From assembly GCF_030418315.1 (NCBI RefSeq), contig NZ_JAUHPV010000008.1, positions 1 through 64,000 of the forward strand: DNA of 64,000 bases. Direction: 5' to 3'. Both the position numbers and the translations under genes were made by a program. The notes under the pieces are model-generated. The model made no database searches and had not been told where the DNA came from. It saw only the letters and a program-made list of their open reading frames with translations. This document shows, in pieces, positions 8,743 through 17,715 of the stretch. The DNA is from Demequina zhanjiangensis. Lineage in GTDB: Bacteria; Actinomycetota; Actinomycetes; Actinomycetales; Demequinaceae. Each line of letters begins with the position of its first letter. Within the stretch, counting starts at the first letter, position 1.

Positions 8743-8777
8743 AACCTACGCCAGCGTAGGCTACGGTTCCGTAGGTT
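8743..8777 (-). promoter_or_regulatory. Double palindromic operator in the E1alpha promoter
   Basis: Two abutting palindromes lie 40-70 bp upstream of the E1alpha start: CCTACGCCAGCGTAGG (8745-8760, 6-bp arms, 4-nt spacer) and CTACGGTTCCGTAG (8761-8774, 6-bp arms, 2-nt spacer). The outer bases also form AACCTACG/CGTAGGTT (8743-8750 and 8770-8777). Read on the minus strand, TAGGTT (8748-8743) can serve as a -10 element, so bound protein would block the promoter. The size and symmetry fit a TetR-type dimer pair. No regulator gene is adjacent. Confidence 0.7.
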
Positions 8778-8795
8778 GCAACATGAGGGCGCAGA

Positions 8796-8838
8796 AACGC
8801 CCGGGCGAGCACCTCCATGATGCGCCCACCCGGGCGTT
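8796..8838 (-). terminator. Probable terminator of the glycosyltransferase gene
   Basis: The perfect 10-bp arms AACGCCCGGG (8796-8805) and CCCGGGCGTT (8829-8838) enclose a 23-nt loop, 35 bp past the stop of the 8873-11476 gene. There is no clear T-run, and the loop is long. Confidence 0.5.
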
Positions 8839-8872
8839 CGCGCGACCGCGCCGCTACTGCTGAGAAGAGCCG

Positions 8873-11476
8873 TCAGGCCTCGTCGTACGGGTACTTCGCC
8901 GACACCGTGGCGGCCGACGCGAGCACGCGCTCACGGCCTGCAGAGAACAGCTCCTTGTACGGCATGAAGTACTCGCCCCACGCCTTCACCGGGCCCGCCC
9001 AGTGGATGAGCGAAGGCGCCTTGGGACCGCAGAACTCCTGCGCCGGCACGTGGTTCCAGTCGTCGGAGATCGGCAGGATCCGCCCACCCGCGTACAGGTT
9101 GAGCGCGTCCTGATCGTTCATCGCGCACTTCTCCACCACTCCGAGCCCGAAGCGCGCGAAGCCCTCCTCCCGCATGCGGGCCAGGTGGAGCAGGAGCACT
9201 CCGGCGTTGACCGTGGTCGCGCCGAGCGAGGCGGTCGCGTGCATCGTGCGTCGCAGCCTGTACGCCTCGTCAGCCGGCAGCGCCAGGGACGACCGCGTCA
9301 CCGGCTTGGCCATGGACGACCAGCCGAGCATCTTGCTGGGCTTGCCGGCCATCACGGAGTCGCCAAGATCCAGGTCGAACAGCGTCGCCACGTCGCCCGT
9401 CACGAGGATGTCGATGTCGAGGTAGACCACTCGCTCGCGGTCGACCAGGATCTCCGGCAGCAGGATCCGGTCGAGCGTGGACACCGTCGTGTGGCTGAGC
9501 AGCTTGAGCGAGGAGCCGTAGTCGACGTCGTCGCACGCGTACACGACGACCTGAACCTCGGGGAAGAGCGCCGAGAGCATCTCTCCGTAGCCCTCGTCGA
9601 GGCCACGGGTGAGGATGTGGCAGCGCACCGGGCGCTTCGTGTTCGCCATGACCGAGTCGAGCACCACGGGCAGCTCGTTCCGCAGGTTCTCGTCGGTCGC
9701 GAATGCGATGTCGACCGCGTTCTTCGCGAGCTCGGGCCCCCAGGTGCGTGCCGCGCCGCGCAGCTGCTCCGCCACGCCCGGAACGTCGATGCTGGTCTCG
9801 ACAGGTGCCAGATCAGAGGTCGCGTACTTCTCCGCGAAGGCGACGTCCTCGGCCGTGAGCTCGCGCCACAGCGCGTACACCTCGTCGCGGCTCTGACCCG
9901 CGAGGATCGCGCGGTAGACCGCCTCCAGCTTGGCCTCGAGCCCGCCACGGATCGCCTGGAAGTCCTCCTTGTTGAGGTCGAGCAGGCCCTCGAAGCGCAC
10001 GTCGGCCTGGTTGCGCGGCCTGAAGTCCACGTCGAGACCCATGGAGCGCGCAGGCAGGTAGCAGTGCAGGCGCGAGGTCACGACCTTGTCGAACGACGCG
10101 TACTCGTTGAGCATCTGACGTGCGTCCTCGATGCAGTCGACCAGGTCCATCTCGATCAGGTCGTCACGCACCTGCGCGAACTCGACCTTCGTGGAGTGCG
10201 CGTACTGGGGGAGGTCGCCCTTGGGCTCCACCCAGGCCACCTTGTTCTCGCCGGAGGGCGCCGCCGGGTCCAGCACCTGGCCGACGGTCGTGGTGACGCA
10301 GCCGGAGAAGAAGCAGGGGACGCCGTGGTCCCGCAGGCGGTAGACGGTGGTCCAGTCACGGCAGCCGATGGGGCCGTTCTCCTTGAGGTTCGCCACCACC
10401 TCAGGGGTGAGGACGTCCACGTTCTGAATGTGGAAGGAGACGAAGAGGGGGTTGACCGTGCTCGGGTACGGGAAGTCCAGCTCGCCCTTGAAGCTCCGGT
10501 GCATGAACCAGCCGTTGGAAATGAACCAGGTGTTCTCGGGGTAGACGGCGCCGGACGCGAAGTCGCGGTTGATAGCCACCGGAAGCACCTTGGCCGCGGT
10601 GTCCGTGATGACGCGGTCCTCGTGGACCTTGTCCTGAAGCGAGGTGAGGTAGCCGGCGAGCGGCGAGTCGCCCACGAAGTCCACGTCCCGGAACCTGAGC
10701 AGGTGCGAGATGGCGGCGAGCGTCTGGACGTAGTCGCCACGGTTCGACGACGACGCCTTCGCGTCGAGCATCTTGTACTCCATGACACCGATCGACACTG
10801 CGCCGGGCACCGCCTCGGGGGCCGCCGAGCGATGCGCCAGCATCCGGCGGATGACGCGCAGCTGCTGCTTCCCGTCGTCGTCGAGGGAGTCGCCGAAGTC
10901 GGCGGGAAGGGTGGCCACCTCGCGCTCGAGCGCGTCCAGGTCGCGGTGACGGCCCAGCACCTTGAGCGCGTCGAAGCGCTGCTCCGCGGAGAGCTGCTCG
11001 CGGTGCTCCTCCAGGTACTTCTCCATGCCCTTGATGCCCGCCTCACGGTCGGAGCGGCACAGCGCCTCGAAGTACTCGGGAGCGGCATGACGGATCGCGC
11101 GCTCTGCGCCTGCGGCCTCGAAGTACTCGAGCGCCGCGACCGAGAGGTCGTCGCCAAGCAGGAAGATGCCCATGCCGATCTGTCCCGCGGGACGTGACGA
11201 GTCGTCCGAGGCGAGCGCCAGGAGGAACGAGCGGTCCGCGAGGCGGTTGCTGCCGCCCACGGCCTTGCGCGCGAACTGCGCCGCTGCCTCGTCCACGCCG
11301 GCACCGTGCGCGATGAGCTCCCAGAACTCGTTGATCTCAGCAGCGCGCGCCGCCGCCTTGCGGGCCTTGGCCGCCTTGATCTGCTGGTGCCGGGTGGCCT
11401 GCGGCGACACGGGCTGCGGCGCACCGGTGATGCTGTTGAGCGCACGACGCATCGTGCGCGAACCGGGAATCCTCAT
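8873..11476 (-). CDS. Glycosyltransferase: polysaccharide-pyruvyltransferase-like plus GT8 domains
   Basis: A very large (867 residues) multidomain enzyme. The first 220 residues are alpha-helical and TPR-like. About 225-530 resembles the polysaccharide pyruvyltransferase fold (an N-terminal segment with RGDYVQTLAAISHLLR, then NPLFVSFHIQNVDVL, GCRDWTTVYRLRDHGVPCFF and VTSRLHCYLPA). About 585-867 is a GT8 family domain, with the start motif VDIAFATDEN and the metal-binding DxD in YLDIDILVTGD. It probably adds a sugar, and possibly a pyruvyl-type group, to a surface glycan. No signal peptide or membrane segment is visible, so it acts in the cytoplasm before export by the ABC transporter at 14317-15925. 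An upstream in-frame ATG (11506) lacks a ribosome site. The chosen ATG (11476) has AAGGAG 9 nt before it. Confidence 0.85.
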   Translation of the reverse strand: MRIPGSRTMRRALNSITGAPQPVSPQATRHQQIKAAKARKAAARAAEINEFWELIAHGAGVDEAAAQFARKAVGGSNRLADRSFLLALASDDSSRPAGQIGMGIFLLGDDLSVAALEYFEAAGAERAIRHAAPEYFEALCRSDREAGIKGMEKYLEEHREQLSAEQRFDALKVLGRHRDLDALEREVATLPADFGDSLDDDGKQQLRVIRRMLAHRSAAPEAVPGAVSIGVMEYKMLDAKASSSNRGDYVQTLAAISHLLRFRDVDFVGDSPLAGYLTSLQDKVHEDRVITDTAAKVLPVAINRDFASGAVYPENTWFISNGWFMHRSFKGELDFPYPSTVNPLFVSFHIQNVDVLTPEVVANLKENGPIGCRDWTTVYRLRDHGVPCFFSGCVTTTVGQVLDPAAPSGENKVAWVEPKGDLPQYAHSTKVEFAQVRDDLIEMDLVDCIEDARQMLNEYASFDKVVTSRLHCYLPARSMGLDVDFRPRNQADVRFEGLLDLNKEDFQAIRGGLEAKLEAVYRAILAGQSRDEVYALWRELTAEDVAFAEKYATSDLAPVETSIDVPGVAEQLRGAARTWGPELAKNAVDIAFATDENLRNELPVVLDSVMANTKRPVRCHILTRGLDEGYGEMLSALFPEVQVVVYACDDVDYGSSLKLLSHTTVSTLDRILLPEILVDRERVVYLDIDILVTGDVATLFDLDLGDSVMAGKPSKMLGWSSMAKPVTRSSLALPADEAYRLRRTMHATASLGATTVNAGVLLLHLARMREEGFARFGLGVVEKCAMNDQDALNLYAGGRILPISDDWNHVPAQEFCGPKAPSLIHWAGPVKAWGEYFMPYKELFSAGRERVLASAATVSAKYPYDEA

Positions 11477-11561
11477 GCGGGCTGACTCCTTGTCGAGGTG
11501 CCGCATGATTGACGCGCGGTGGCGCTGCGGCGATGTGTAGGTGGGCTGGGGATAATTCAGA

Positions 11562-12386
11562 CTAACGGTTCAGGCCCTTGAGGGCTGGTGGGCGCATGAC
11601 GAATCGCCAGGCAGCGCGCCATGAGCCGAGATCCCGACGGTGTCGCACCGCGAACACCGCGCGGACGGGGTAGCCGAGCGGCCCGAAGACCCTGGCGAAC
11701 ACGGCAGAGCGGGAGGCCGTGTGGGCCTCGTCGGACCAGTTGGATCCTGAGCTGACGTGCGGGTGCACTCCGAAGGCGAGCGGCATGGACTCTCCGGTGA
11801 GCCCTGCACGCAGCGCGTCCGCGATGAAGATGTACTCGTCGCCCAAAGGAAGCTCTGCGCCAGCGCCGAAGCGCTCGTCGAAGCGGACGCCCGCCTTCCT
11901 GCACTGCTCGACGTCGACCACCATCTCGTAGGTCGCGGCGCGGGCGGAGTTCCATACCGTCAGGCGGCCGAACTCGGCCGGGTGGCTCTTGCGTGCTCTG
12001 CCGGTGCCGGCATCGACACCATAGCCGAGCGCGATCGCAGTGCCGTTCTGCTGCATGCGCGTGACGGCCGCGAACACCTCGTCCCACTGGATCTCGACAT
12101 CGTCATCGCCGAACAGCAGGTACTTCGTGCCACAGAGCTCGAGCGCCTTGTTCCGGCTCTTCGCGACCCCGCGCGAGCGCAGCACGGAGACGGGTCCACG
12201 GTCGGCGACCGGTGCGGGAACGTCGTCCGGACTGAACTCCTCGGCGCCGAAGTGCTGCACCACCGCGAGGCTCGCCACGGGTGGGTCCTCCAGCGCGACC
12301 AGCCGCGAGACGCGGTCAGAGGTCGTGGAGAAGCCGACCGTGAGCAGCGTTGCCGCTGAGCCCTCGCGAGGGGCGGTGGGGCTCAC
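11562..12386 (-). CDS. Family 2-type glycosyltransferase
   Basis: A 274-residue glycosyltransferase with a GT-A fold. It has the acceptor-side pattern VAKSRNKALELCGTKYLLF followed by the metal-binding Asp triad in GDDDVEIQWDEV (about residues 97-108), then a conserved LGDEYIFIADALRAGL region. It should transfer one sugar residue to a cell-surface polysaccharide precursor. The GTG start overlaps the stop of the upstream gene (GTGA, 12383-12386), so the two are translationally coupled. The open frame extends further upstream but only as a shadow of that gene. The 85 bp between it and the GT8 gene may contain a promoter for the latter; I could not assign one. Confidence 0.85.
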   Translation of the reverse strand: MSPTAPREGSAATLLTVGFSTTSDRVSRLVALEDPPVASLAVVQHFGAEEFSPDDVPAPVADRGPVSVLRSRGVAKSRNKALELCGTKYLLFGDDDVEIQWDEVFAAVTRMQQNGTAIALGYGVDAGTGRARKSHPAEFGRLTVWNSARAATYEMVVDVEQCRKAGVRFDERFGAGAELPLGDEYIFIADALRAGLTGESMPLAFGVHPHVSSGSNWSDEAHTASRSAVFARVFGPLGYPVRAVFAVRHRRDLGSWRAAWRFVMRPPALKGLNR

Positions 12387-14176
12387 GCGCCACCGACCGC
12401 CTTGTCGAAGCGCGCCACGGCCTCGCGCAGTGCGTCGGCGACCTCGTTGACCTTGGCGTCGCTCACGGTGAAGTCGTGCGTCACGGAGTCGAGATCCACC
12501 TTGCGGAGGTCGATCGACACGTGGGCGGGCACCACAGCGGTGTCGAGTCCCGCGCCGAGCGAGTAGTCGCGGTACTTCATGCCGTCGCCGTGCACCATCT
12601 GCGAGAACTCGGCGAAGTCGACGAGCGCGCAAGGGATGCCGTACGCGTTGCAGGTGATGAAGATGTGCATCGCGGTCGTCACGACCCGGTCGTACTGCTG
12701 CAGCGTGGCGATGAACTGCTCGATGTCCTCCCGGCGGGACAGCAGGACCGAGAGCTCGTCCATGTCCTCGGTGAGCGCGACCGGCAGCGCACGGTGCGTG
12801 AAGTGTCGGATGAACGCGGTGCGACCGTTCGTCGTGGTCCGGTCAGCCTTGGGGAAGATGAGGGGCAGCGCGAGCGCGGGGTCACCGAACGACTCGACGC
12901 TGGGTCCGCCCGCCTCCTTGACCGCAGCCGCGGTGAGAGGGCCGCGCACCGACACGTAGTCGGCGCCCGGAGCGAGCAGCGTGCCCTCGGTCGACATGCC
13001 GGTGCCGACGACGATCGACGACGCGGTGATGAACCTGCCGATGGAGCCCACGCTGAACAGGTGCGGGGCGGCGGTCGGCTGCTGCGGACGGCGGTAGAGG
13101 ACGGGACGGTCGGTGAAGTTCCCGACGACGAGCGGGCTCAGCCAGTCTCCGTAGTTGCCCGGGAACGGCTTCGCCCACCAGGACAGGAGCAGCGGCTGCT
13201 TGTCGCTGTCCCGCAACGAGTAGTGGGCGAAGGCCTCGGCGCTGGTGCGTGCTGCGCTGACGGCGGGCTCGACCTCGCCGAGCTCGTCGAGGCGGGCGAT
13301 CGCAGCGTCGTAGTCCTGACGCTCGCCCCGCTGCGCCTTCATGACGGCGGTGGTGGCGACACGGGCAGCACCCTGGCCCTCGATGGAGGTGGCTGCCACC
13401 TTCTCCGAGTCCGCGGAGCCGAGCAGCTGACCGGTGAGGCCGCTGCGGTCGGACACGGCGCGCAGACGGCGCGCGAGCGCCCGCGGCAGCCGCTTCTCGA
13501 TGGCCTTGGCGTACCGACTGCGCCGACGCGGCTTGGCGACCTTCGGCGGGTCGTGCTGGACGACCTTCTCCTTGAACTCGCCAACGGACCCGGAGGATCC
13601 GAACAGGAAGAACGGCGAGGCGCCCGCGGCGGGCTTGCCGTTGGACCTCTGCATCAGGCGCGACGGCAGCACCTGGAAGGACATCTTCGCGGCGACGGCA
13701 CGCCACGCCTCCTCGAAGAAGTAGTCGTCGGTCGCCTTGACGCCCGACGTCTTCTCGAGCTTCTCCGCAAGGAAGATGAACTCGCGGCCGACGGCGGTCG
13801 CACCGATGCCGAGCAGCGCGGGCTCCCAGAAGCGCGTGCGGTGGGCGTAGCCGATCCGCAGCGGCGAGCTGAAGCCGCGCTGGAAGCCGATGAGGTCCGC
13901 CGTGGTGCGCTCGAGCAGCTCCGGGATGTACAGGAGGCGGCAGTCGACGTCCATCCACACCACGAGCGAGTCGGGGTACTTGCGGCACACGTCCGCAAGG
14001 AAGGGCACCTTGCGTCGGCAGATGTCCGCCCAGTCCTCGCCCGGGTTCTTGGTGATGGCGAGGAGCTCATGCGCTACACCGAGCACGTCCAGCGTCGACT
14101 CCAGCTGGCGGGCGTGGTTGATGTAGTACTCGTCGTCTGAGTAGAACGAGCAGACGACTAGCGCGGGTCCGGACAT
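12383..14176 (-). CDS. Glycosyltransferase/polysaccharide-pyruvyltransferase-like fusion
   Basis: A 597-residue bifunctional-looking protein. The first 215 residues form a nucleotide-sugar transferase-like domain with a DxD in VVWMDVDCRLLYIPEL and the downstream SFYSDDEYY/GFQRG features. After a basic linker (about 215-245), residues 330-597 match the polysaccharide pyruvyltransferase fold: NYGDWLSPLVV, VGSIGRFI, VVGTGM, SVRGPLTAAAVKEAGG, GDPALALPLIF and a final TTAMHIFITCNAYGIPC block. This is the reverse domain order of the 8873-11476 protein. I chose the ATG at 14176, preceded by GGGAG, over a TTG 30 nt upstream. It heads the three-gene glycosyltransferase group that shares a strand with the Wzt/Wzm exporter. 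Confidence 0.85.
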   Translation of the reverse strand: MSGPALVVCSFYSDDEYYINHARQLESTLDVLGVAHELLAITKNPGEDWADICRRKVPFLADVCRKYPDSLVVWMDVDCRLLYIPELLERTTADLIGFQRGFSSPLRIGYAHRTRFWEPALLGIGATAVGREFIFLAEKLEKTSGVKATDDYFFEEAWRAVAAKMSFQVLPSRLMQRSNGKPAAGASPFFLFGSSGSVGEFKEKVVQHDPPKVAKPRRRSRYAKAIEKRLPRALARRLRAVSDRSGLTGQLLGSADSEKVAATSIEGQGAARVATTAVMKAQRGERQDYDAAIARLDELGEVEPAVSAARTSAEAFAHYSLRDSDKQPLLLSWWAKPFPGNYGDWLSPLVVGNFTDRPVLYRRPQQPTAAPHLFSVGSIGRFITASSIVVGTGMSTEGTLLAPGADYVSVRGPLTAAAVKEAGGPSVESFGDPALALPLIFPKADRTTTNGRTAFIRHFTHRALPVALTEDMDELSVLLSRREDIEQFIATLQQYDRVVTTAMHIFITCNAYGIPCALVDFAEFSQMVHGDGMKYRDYSLGAGLDTAVVPAHVSIDLRKVDLDSVTHDFTVSDAKVNEVADALREAVARFDKAVGGA

Positions 14177-14316
14177 GGTGCTCCCATCGAGGGTATCGGC
14201 GGTCAACAGATTCTAGTTCATGCACGCGTCAGGCAGAGGGCCTGGCGTGAAAGGTGTGACCACTGCTGGGTCGTACGGACGGACCGCTGGCGTCCGCGAC
14301 GGTGAAGGGCCTGGTG

Positions 14317-15060
14317 TCAGGCCTTTCCCTCGTAGGCCGCGATGACCTCGTCCGGGTCGCCGTCCATCATGAGCCGGCCGTGGTCGATCCACAGCACGCG
14401 GTCGCAGACGTCGCGGATGGACTTCATCGAGTGCGAGACGAGGAACACGGTTCCGGCGGTGTCCCTGAGCTGGCGGATACGCTCCTGGCTCTTCTGCCTG
14501 AAGTCCTTGTCGCCGACCGCGAGCGCCTCGTCGATCAGGAGGATCTGGTGGGCGCGGGAGATCGCGATCGCGAAGCGAAGTCGTGCGGACATGCCGGATG
14601 AGTACGTCTTCATGGGCATGTCGATGAAGTCGCGGATGCCGGAGAACTCGACGATGTCCTCGTACATCTCCTCGACCTCGGCCTTGCTGTAGCCGAGCGC
14701 GAGCCCACCGAGCATGACGTTGCGTGCGCCAGACAGGTTGGGCAGGAGCGCCGCGTTCACACCGAGCAGCGCCGGACGGGAGGACGCGTAGACGGCGCCC
14801 TTCACCGGGGAGATCAGGCCCGCCACGGAGCGCATGAGCGTGGACTTGCCGGAGCCGTTGTGTCCGATCACGCCGATGCTCTCGCCCTCGTGGGCCACGA
14901 AGGAGATGTCGTGCAGGGCACGGTAGGTGGACACTCCCTTGGGCTTCAGGGAGGCCAGGGACATCTGGTTCCCTGCGGCCTTGCCGGAGGCGAACACCCG
15001 GTACTCGACGTCGATCCCGTCGACGACGACGGTGGGGGTGCGGGTATCAGTCGCGGCCAT
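14317..15060 (-). CDS. Polysaccharide/teichoic-acid export ABC transporter ATPase (Wzt/TagH type)
   Basis: A 247-residue ATPase with Walker A GHNGSGKST (about residues 64-72), the Q-loop region, the signature YSSGMSARLRFAIAIS, Walker B ILLIDEAL and the switch histidine in VSHSM. It powers export of a lipid-linked glycan through the adjacent permease. It stops soon after the nucleotide-binding domain, so it lacks the C-terminal carbohydrate-binding domain seen in O-antigen Wzt proteins, which makes export independent of a chain-end cap more likely. The ATG overlaps the end of the permease gene by 14 bp. A small 9-bp hairpin (14305-14326) overlaps its stop codon and may help termination. Confidence 0.92.
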   Translation of the reverse strand: MAATDTRTPTVVVDGIDVEYRVFASGKAAGNQMSLASLKPKGVSTYRALHDISFVAHEGESIGVIGHNGSGKSTLMRSVAGLISPVKGAVYASSRPALLGVNAALLPNLSGARNVMLGGLALGYSKAEVEEMYEDIVEFSGIRDFIDMPMKTYSSGMSARLRFAIAISRAHQILLIDEALAVGDKDFRQKSQERIRQLRDTAGTVFLVSHSMKSIRDVCDRVLWIDHGRLMMDGDPDEVIAAYEGKA

Positions 15061-15925
15061 AGCGCTCCTCCGCTCGCCAGAAGAAGATCACACCGATGAT
15101 GAAGCACAGCAGCGCGGCGGCGACGGCCACGATCCACATCTCCATCGTCTGCGAGTTGCCGGTGACGATCTGCGCACGGACGAGTGCGATGTAGTCGTAG
15201 ACCGGGTTGAGGCGCGCCAAGGCGAGCAGGTCGGGCCTGTCTGCCAGCACGGCCTCGATCGAGTAGAAGATTCCGGTCGAGTAGAACATGAGGCGCGTCA
15301 GCAGCGGCAGAACCTGCGTGAGATCCCTCAGGTGCACTGTGAGCCGGGCGAAGATCAGCGCGATTCCGAAGTTGAACACGGCCATGATCGCGAGCACGAC
15401 CGGCACGAGCAGCCAGTTCCACGTGATGGGCTCACCCGAGAGCGCGACGATCACCATCATGGTGATGGCCACGGGGATGATCTCGAACACCCGCTGCAGG
15501 ACCGTGGCCATAGGCATCAGGATGCGCGGGAAGTTCAGCGACCGGACGAGACCCTGGTTGTTGATGATCGATCTCGCGCCTTGGCCGAGCGACGCGGAGA
15601 AGAACTCGAAGACGAACACTCCGACCACCAGGAACGGGAGGAAGTTGTCCGGCCTTGAGGAGTTCGGCAGGATGACGAAGAAGATGGTGCCGAACATGAG
15701 CGCGAGCAGCGTGGGCCGGAGCACGATCCACACGAGGCCGAGCCGGTTCTGCCCCATCGCGGCGTGGATCCGGTAGCTCGCGAGGGTGGCCGCGAGCTCG
15801 CGCCTGCGCCACGCCTCCACGATGTAGCGCCGAAGCTTGGGGCGAGCGCCGACGCGCTCAAGCCCCGCCTGCTCGGCGTACGCACTGAGCCCTTCGGTCG
15901 TCAAATGTTCTTCCCTTACGGTCAT
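15047..15925 (-). CDS. Polysaccharide/teichoic-acid export ABC permease (Wzm/TagG type)
   Basis: A 292-residue ABC-2 permease. A cytoplasmic N-terminus with an amphipathic helix (about 25-60) is followed by six hydrophobic segments (roughly 62-86, 90-112, 139-164, 170-195, 202-225 and 255-280). Conserved features are GQNRLGLVWIVLRP and LNFPRILMPM. With the ATPase at 14317 it would flip or export a lipid-linked glycan across the plasma membrane. It is the first gene of the exporter pair. The 226 bp upstream, to the end of the aminotransferase gene, hold no gene; I saw no convincing promoter there. Confidence 0.92.
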   Translation of the reverse strand: MTVREEHLTTEGLSAYAEQAGLERVGARPKLRRYIVEAWRRRELAATLASYRIHAAMGQNRLGLVWIVLRPTLLALMFGTIFFVILPNSSRPDNFLPFLVVGVFVFEFFSASLGQGARSIINNQGLVRSLNFPRILMPMATVLQRVFEIIPVAITMMVIVALSGEPITWNWLLVPVVLAIMAVFNFGIALIFARLTVHLRDLTQVLPLLTRLMFYSTGIFYSIEAVLADRPDLLALARLNPVYDYIALVRAQIVTGNSQTMEMWIVAVAAALLCFIIGVIFFWRAEERYGRD

Positions 15926-16151
15926 TGCACGCGGTGGTGATGATCACGACTCACGTGCATGGGCGTTGCCCTCCCGACGAGGCTACCGAGTCACCGTGAC
16001 TCGCGCCTCGAGGCGTGGACAGCCGCAGTGCTCGCACGCTCGATGAACGAGATCGTGCGGGACCTGGCGGCAATCGAGGGTACACCACGGGCGTGCATCG
16101 GGGTCCGGACCTGTGGCCACGGCCCGAATCGAGACACCTGCCGGCACCCGG

Positions 16152-17231
16152 TCAGATCTTGTCGGGGAACTCGTCGAGCGCCTCGATGAGTGCATCGTTC
16201 TCCTCGACGGAGCCGATGGTGATGCGGACGCCGTGCCCCACGAAGGGTCGCACGAGCAGCGGACGTGCGGCCGCGGCCATCGCCTCGGCGAGGGCCTCGG
16301 TGCCCTCCCTCACTCCGAGCCACACGAAGTTGCCCTGTGCGTCGGGGACGGTCCAGCCCTGCCCGCGGAGCGCCTCGACCACCCGGTAGCGCTCGGCCAC
16401 GACCTCCTCGACGCGCTCGAGGAGCTCGTCCTTCGCCTCGAGCGAGGCGATGCCGGCCGCCTGGGCGACGCCGCTCACGGAGAACGGGGTGACGCAGGTG
16501 CGGATGTTCGCGGCGATCTCGTCGGACGCGATGGCGTAGCCGAGCCGCAGGCCGGCGAGCCCGTAGGCCTTGGAGAAGGTGCGCAGCAGCACGAGGTTCG
16601 GGTGGCGGCTGAGCGCGGCCATGCCGTCGACCGTGTCAGCGTCGCGCACGAACTCGCCGTACGCCTCGTCGAGGACCACGAGGACGGTCTGCGGCACCGC
16701 AGCCATGAACTCCTCGAACTCCTCGGTGTGGATCGTGGGCCCGGTCGGGTTGTTGGGCGAGCACAGCAGGACGACCTTGGTGCGGTCGTTGACCGCGGCG
16801 GCCATCCCGGGCAGGTCGTGCCGCGACTCGGAGTCCAGCGGGACGGTGACCGGGGAGGCGCCGACGAGCTGCGTGAGGATGGGGTACGCCTCGAAGCTGC
16901 GCCAGGCGAACATGACCTCGTCGCCCAGGCCCGTGTAGGCCTGCAGGATGTGGCTGAGCACGGCGACGGAGCCGCCGCCGGTGACCACCTGCGCGGGGCG
17001 CGCGCCCACGTGCTTCGCGATCGCCTCGGTGATGTCCGCGGCCATCATGTCCGGGTAGCGGTGCATCTGGGTGCCCGCCGCCTCGACGACGGAGACGATG
17101 CTCGGGAGGGGGCCGTACGGCATCTCGTTGGAGGAGAGCTTGATGGGCTCCGGACCGTCCTCCGCTCCTCGCGCACCGGGGACGTAGCGGGGCAGGGAGG
17201 CGATGACTGGACGGGGTGCAGGAGTGGTCAT
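16152..17231 (-). CDS. hisC: Histidinol-phosphate/aromatic aminotransferase
   Basis: A 359-residue fold-type I PLP aminotransferase. KLSSNEMPYGPLPS near residue 31, the SPNNPTGP loop, LDEAYGEF and the PLP-lysine motif TFSKAYGLAGLRLGY (about 218-232) are all present, and a C-terminal Arg-containing HGVRITIGS binds the substrate carboxylate. It transaminates histidinol phosphate or aromatic 2-oxoacids. Actinobacteria often carry a second, stand-alone copy that acts as an aromatic aminotransferase (Pat). No other his gene is nearby, so that reading is as likely as histidine synthesis. It diverges from the small membrane protein gene at 17280 with 48 bp between the starts. Confidence 0.9.
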   Translation of the reverse strand: MTTPAPRPVIASLPRYVPGARGAEDGPEPIKLSSNEMPYGPLPSIVSVVEAAGTQMHRYPDMMAADITEAIAKHVGARPAQVVTGGGSVAVLSHILQAYTGLGDEVMFAWRSFEAYPILTQLVGASPVTVPLDSESRHDLPGMAAAVNDRTKVVLLCSPNNPTGPTIHTEEFEEFMAAVPQTVLVVLDEAYGEFVRDADTVDGMAALSRHPNLVLLRTFSKAYGLAGLRLGYAIASDEIAANIRTCVTPFSVSGVAQAAGIASLEAKDELLERVEEVVAERYRVVEALRGQGWTVPDAQGNFVWLGVREGTEALAEAMAAAARPLLVRPFVGHGVRITIGSVEENDALIEALDEFPDKI

Positions 17232-17279
17232 GGGTTCCAGAATGCCAGGCGTTCAGGCGGGCGTGCCAGAATCCTCCCC

Positions 17280-17672
17280 ATGAAGTTCCTCCTCGAAGTC
17301 GCCATCACCGCCGTCGCCGTCTGGGTCGTCACCCTTCTGCCGCTGGACGTGTCAGTGATCGGAGGAGAGGGCGACGAGTGGTGGCATCGGGCCCTGGTGT
17401 TCGCGTTCGTGGGCCTGGTGCTGACGGTCCTCAACCAGTTCGTGAAGCCGATCCTGGACGTGCTCGGACTGCCGATCAAGATCCTGACGCTCGGACTGTT
17501 CGGCCTGGTGATCAGCTGGTTCATCCTGTGGCTGACGTCGTGGATCACCGAGCAGGTGAGCTTCGCGACGCTCGAGATCGGCGACTTCTGGATGAGTCTG
17601 CTGGCGGCGATCGTCATCGCGATCACCACGGCGATCCTGTCCGCCATCCTGCCGGGCGCCGACCGCCGCTGA
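17280..17672 (+). CDS. Phage-holin-family-IV-type small membrane protein
   Basis: A 130-residue membrane protein with four predicted transmembrane segments (about 5-25, 38-58, 63-85, 105-125) and the conserved pattern FVKPILDVLGLPIKILTLGL. This matches the widespread bacterial family named after mycobacteriophage holin IV. In bacterial chromosomes these are housekeeping-type membrane proteins of unknown function, and nothing else here is phage-like. A CAGAAT element (17267-17272) ends 7 nt before the ATG with no Shine-Dalgarno, suggesting a leaderless mRNA. It lies 43 bp before purB on the same strand. Confidence 0.88.
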   Translation: MKFLLEVAITAVAVWVVTLLPLDVSVIGGEGDEWWHRALVFAFVGLVLTVLNQFVKPILDVLGLPIKILTLGLFGLVISWFILWLTSWITEQVSFATLEIGDFWMSLLAAIVIAITTAILSAILPGADRR

Positions 17673-17715
17673 CGCACGCTCGGTGCGCTCGTGCGCACCG
17701 TGGAACAATGTCGGC

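Noticed and set aside
9002-11197. A 731-residue open frame on the plus strand opposite the GT8/pyruvyltransferase gene
   Set aside because: It is a shadow created by GC-rich third positions of the real gene; the translation is low-complexity Arg/Val/Leu/Glu without family resemblance.
12350-14140. A 596-residue plus-strand frame opposite the glycosyltransferase fusion
   Set aside because: Antisense shadow with no recognisable motif; the minus-strand gene shows DxD and pyruvyltransferase motifs.
17280-17672. Holin-family name as evidence of a prophage
   Set aside because: No other phage gene is near; the family is a common chromosomal membrane protein.
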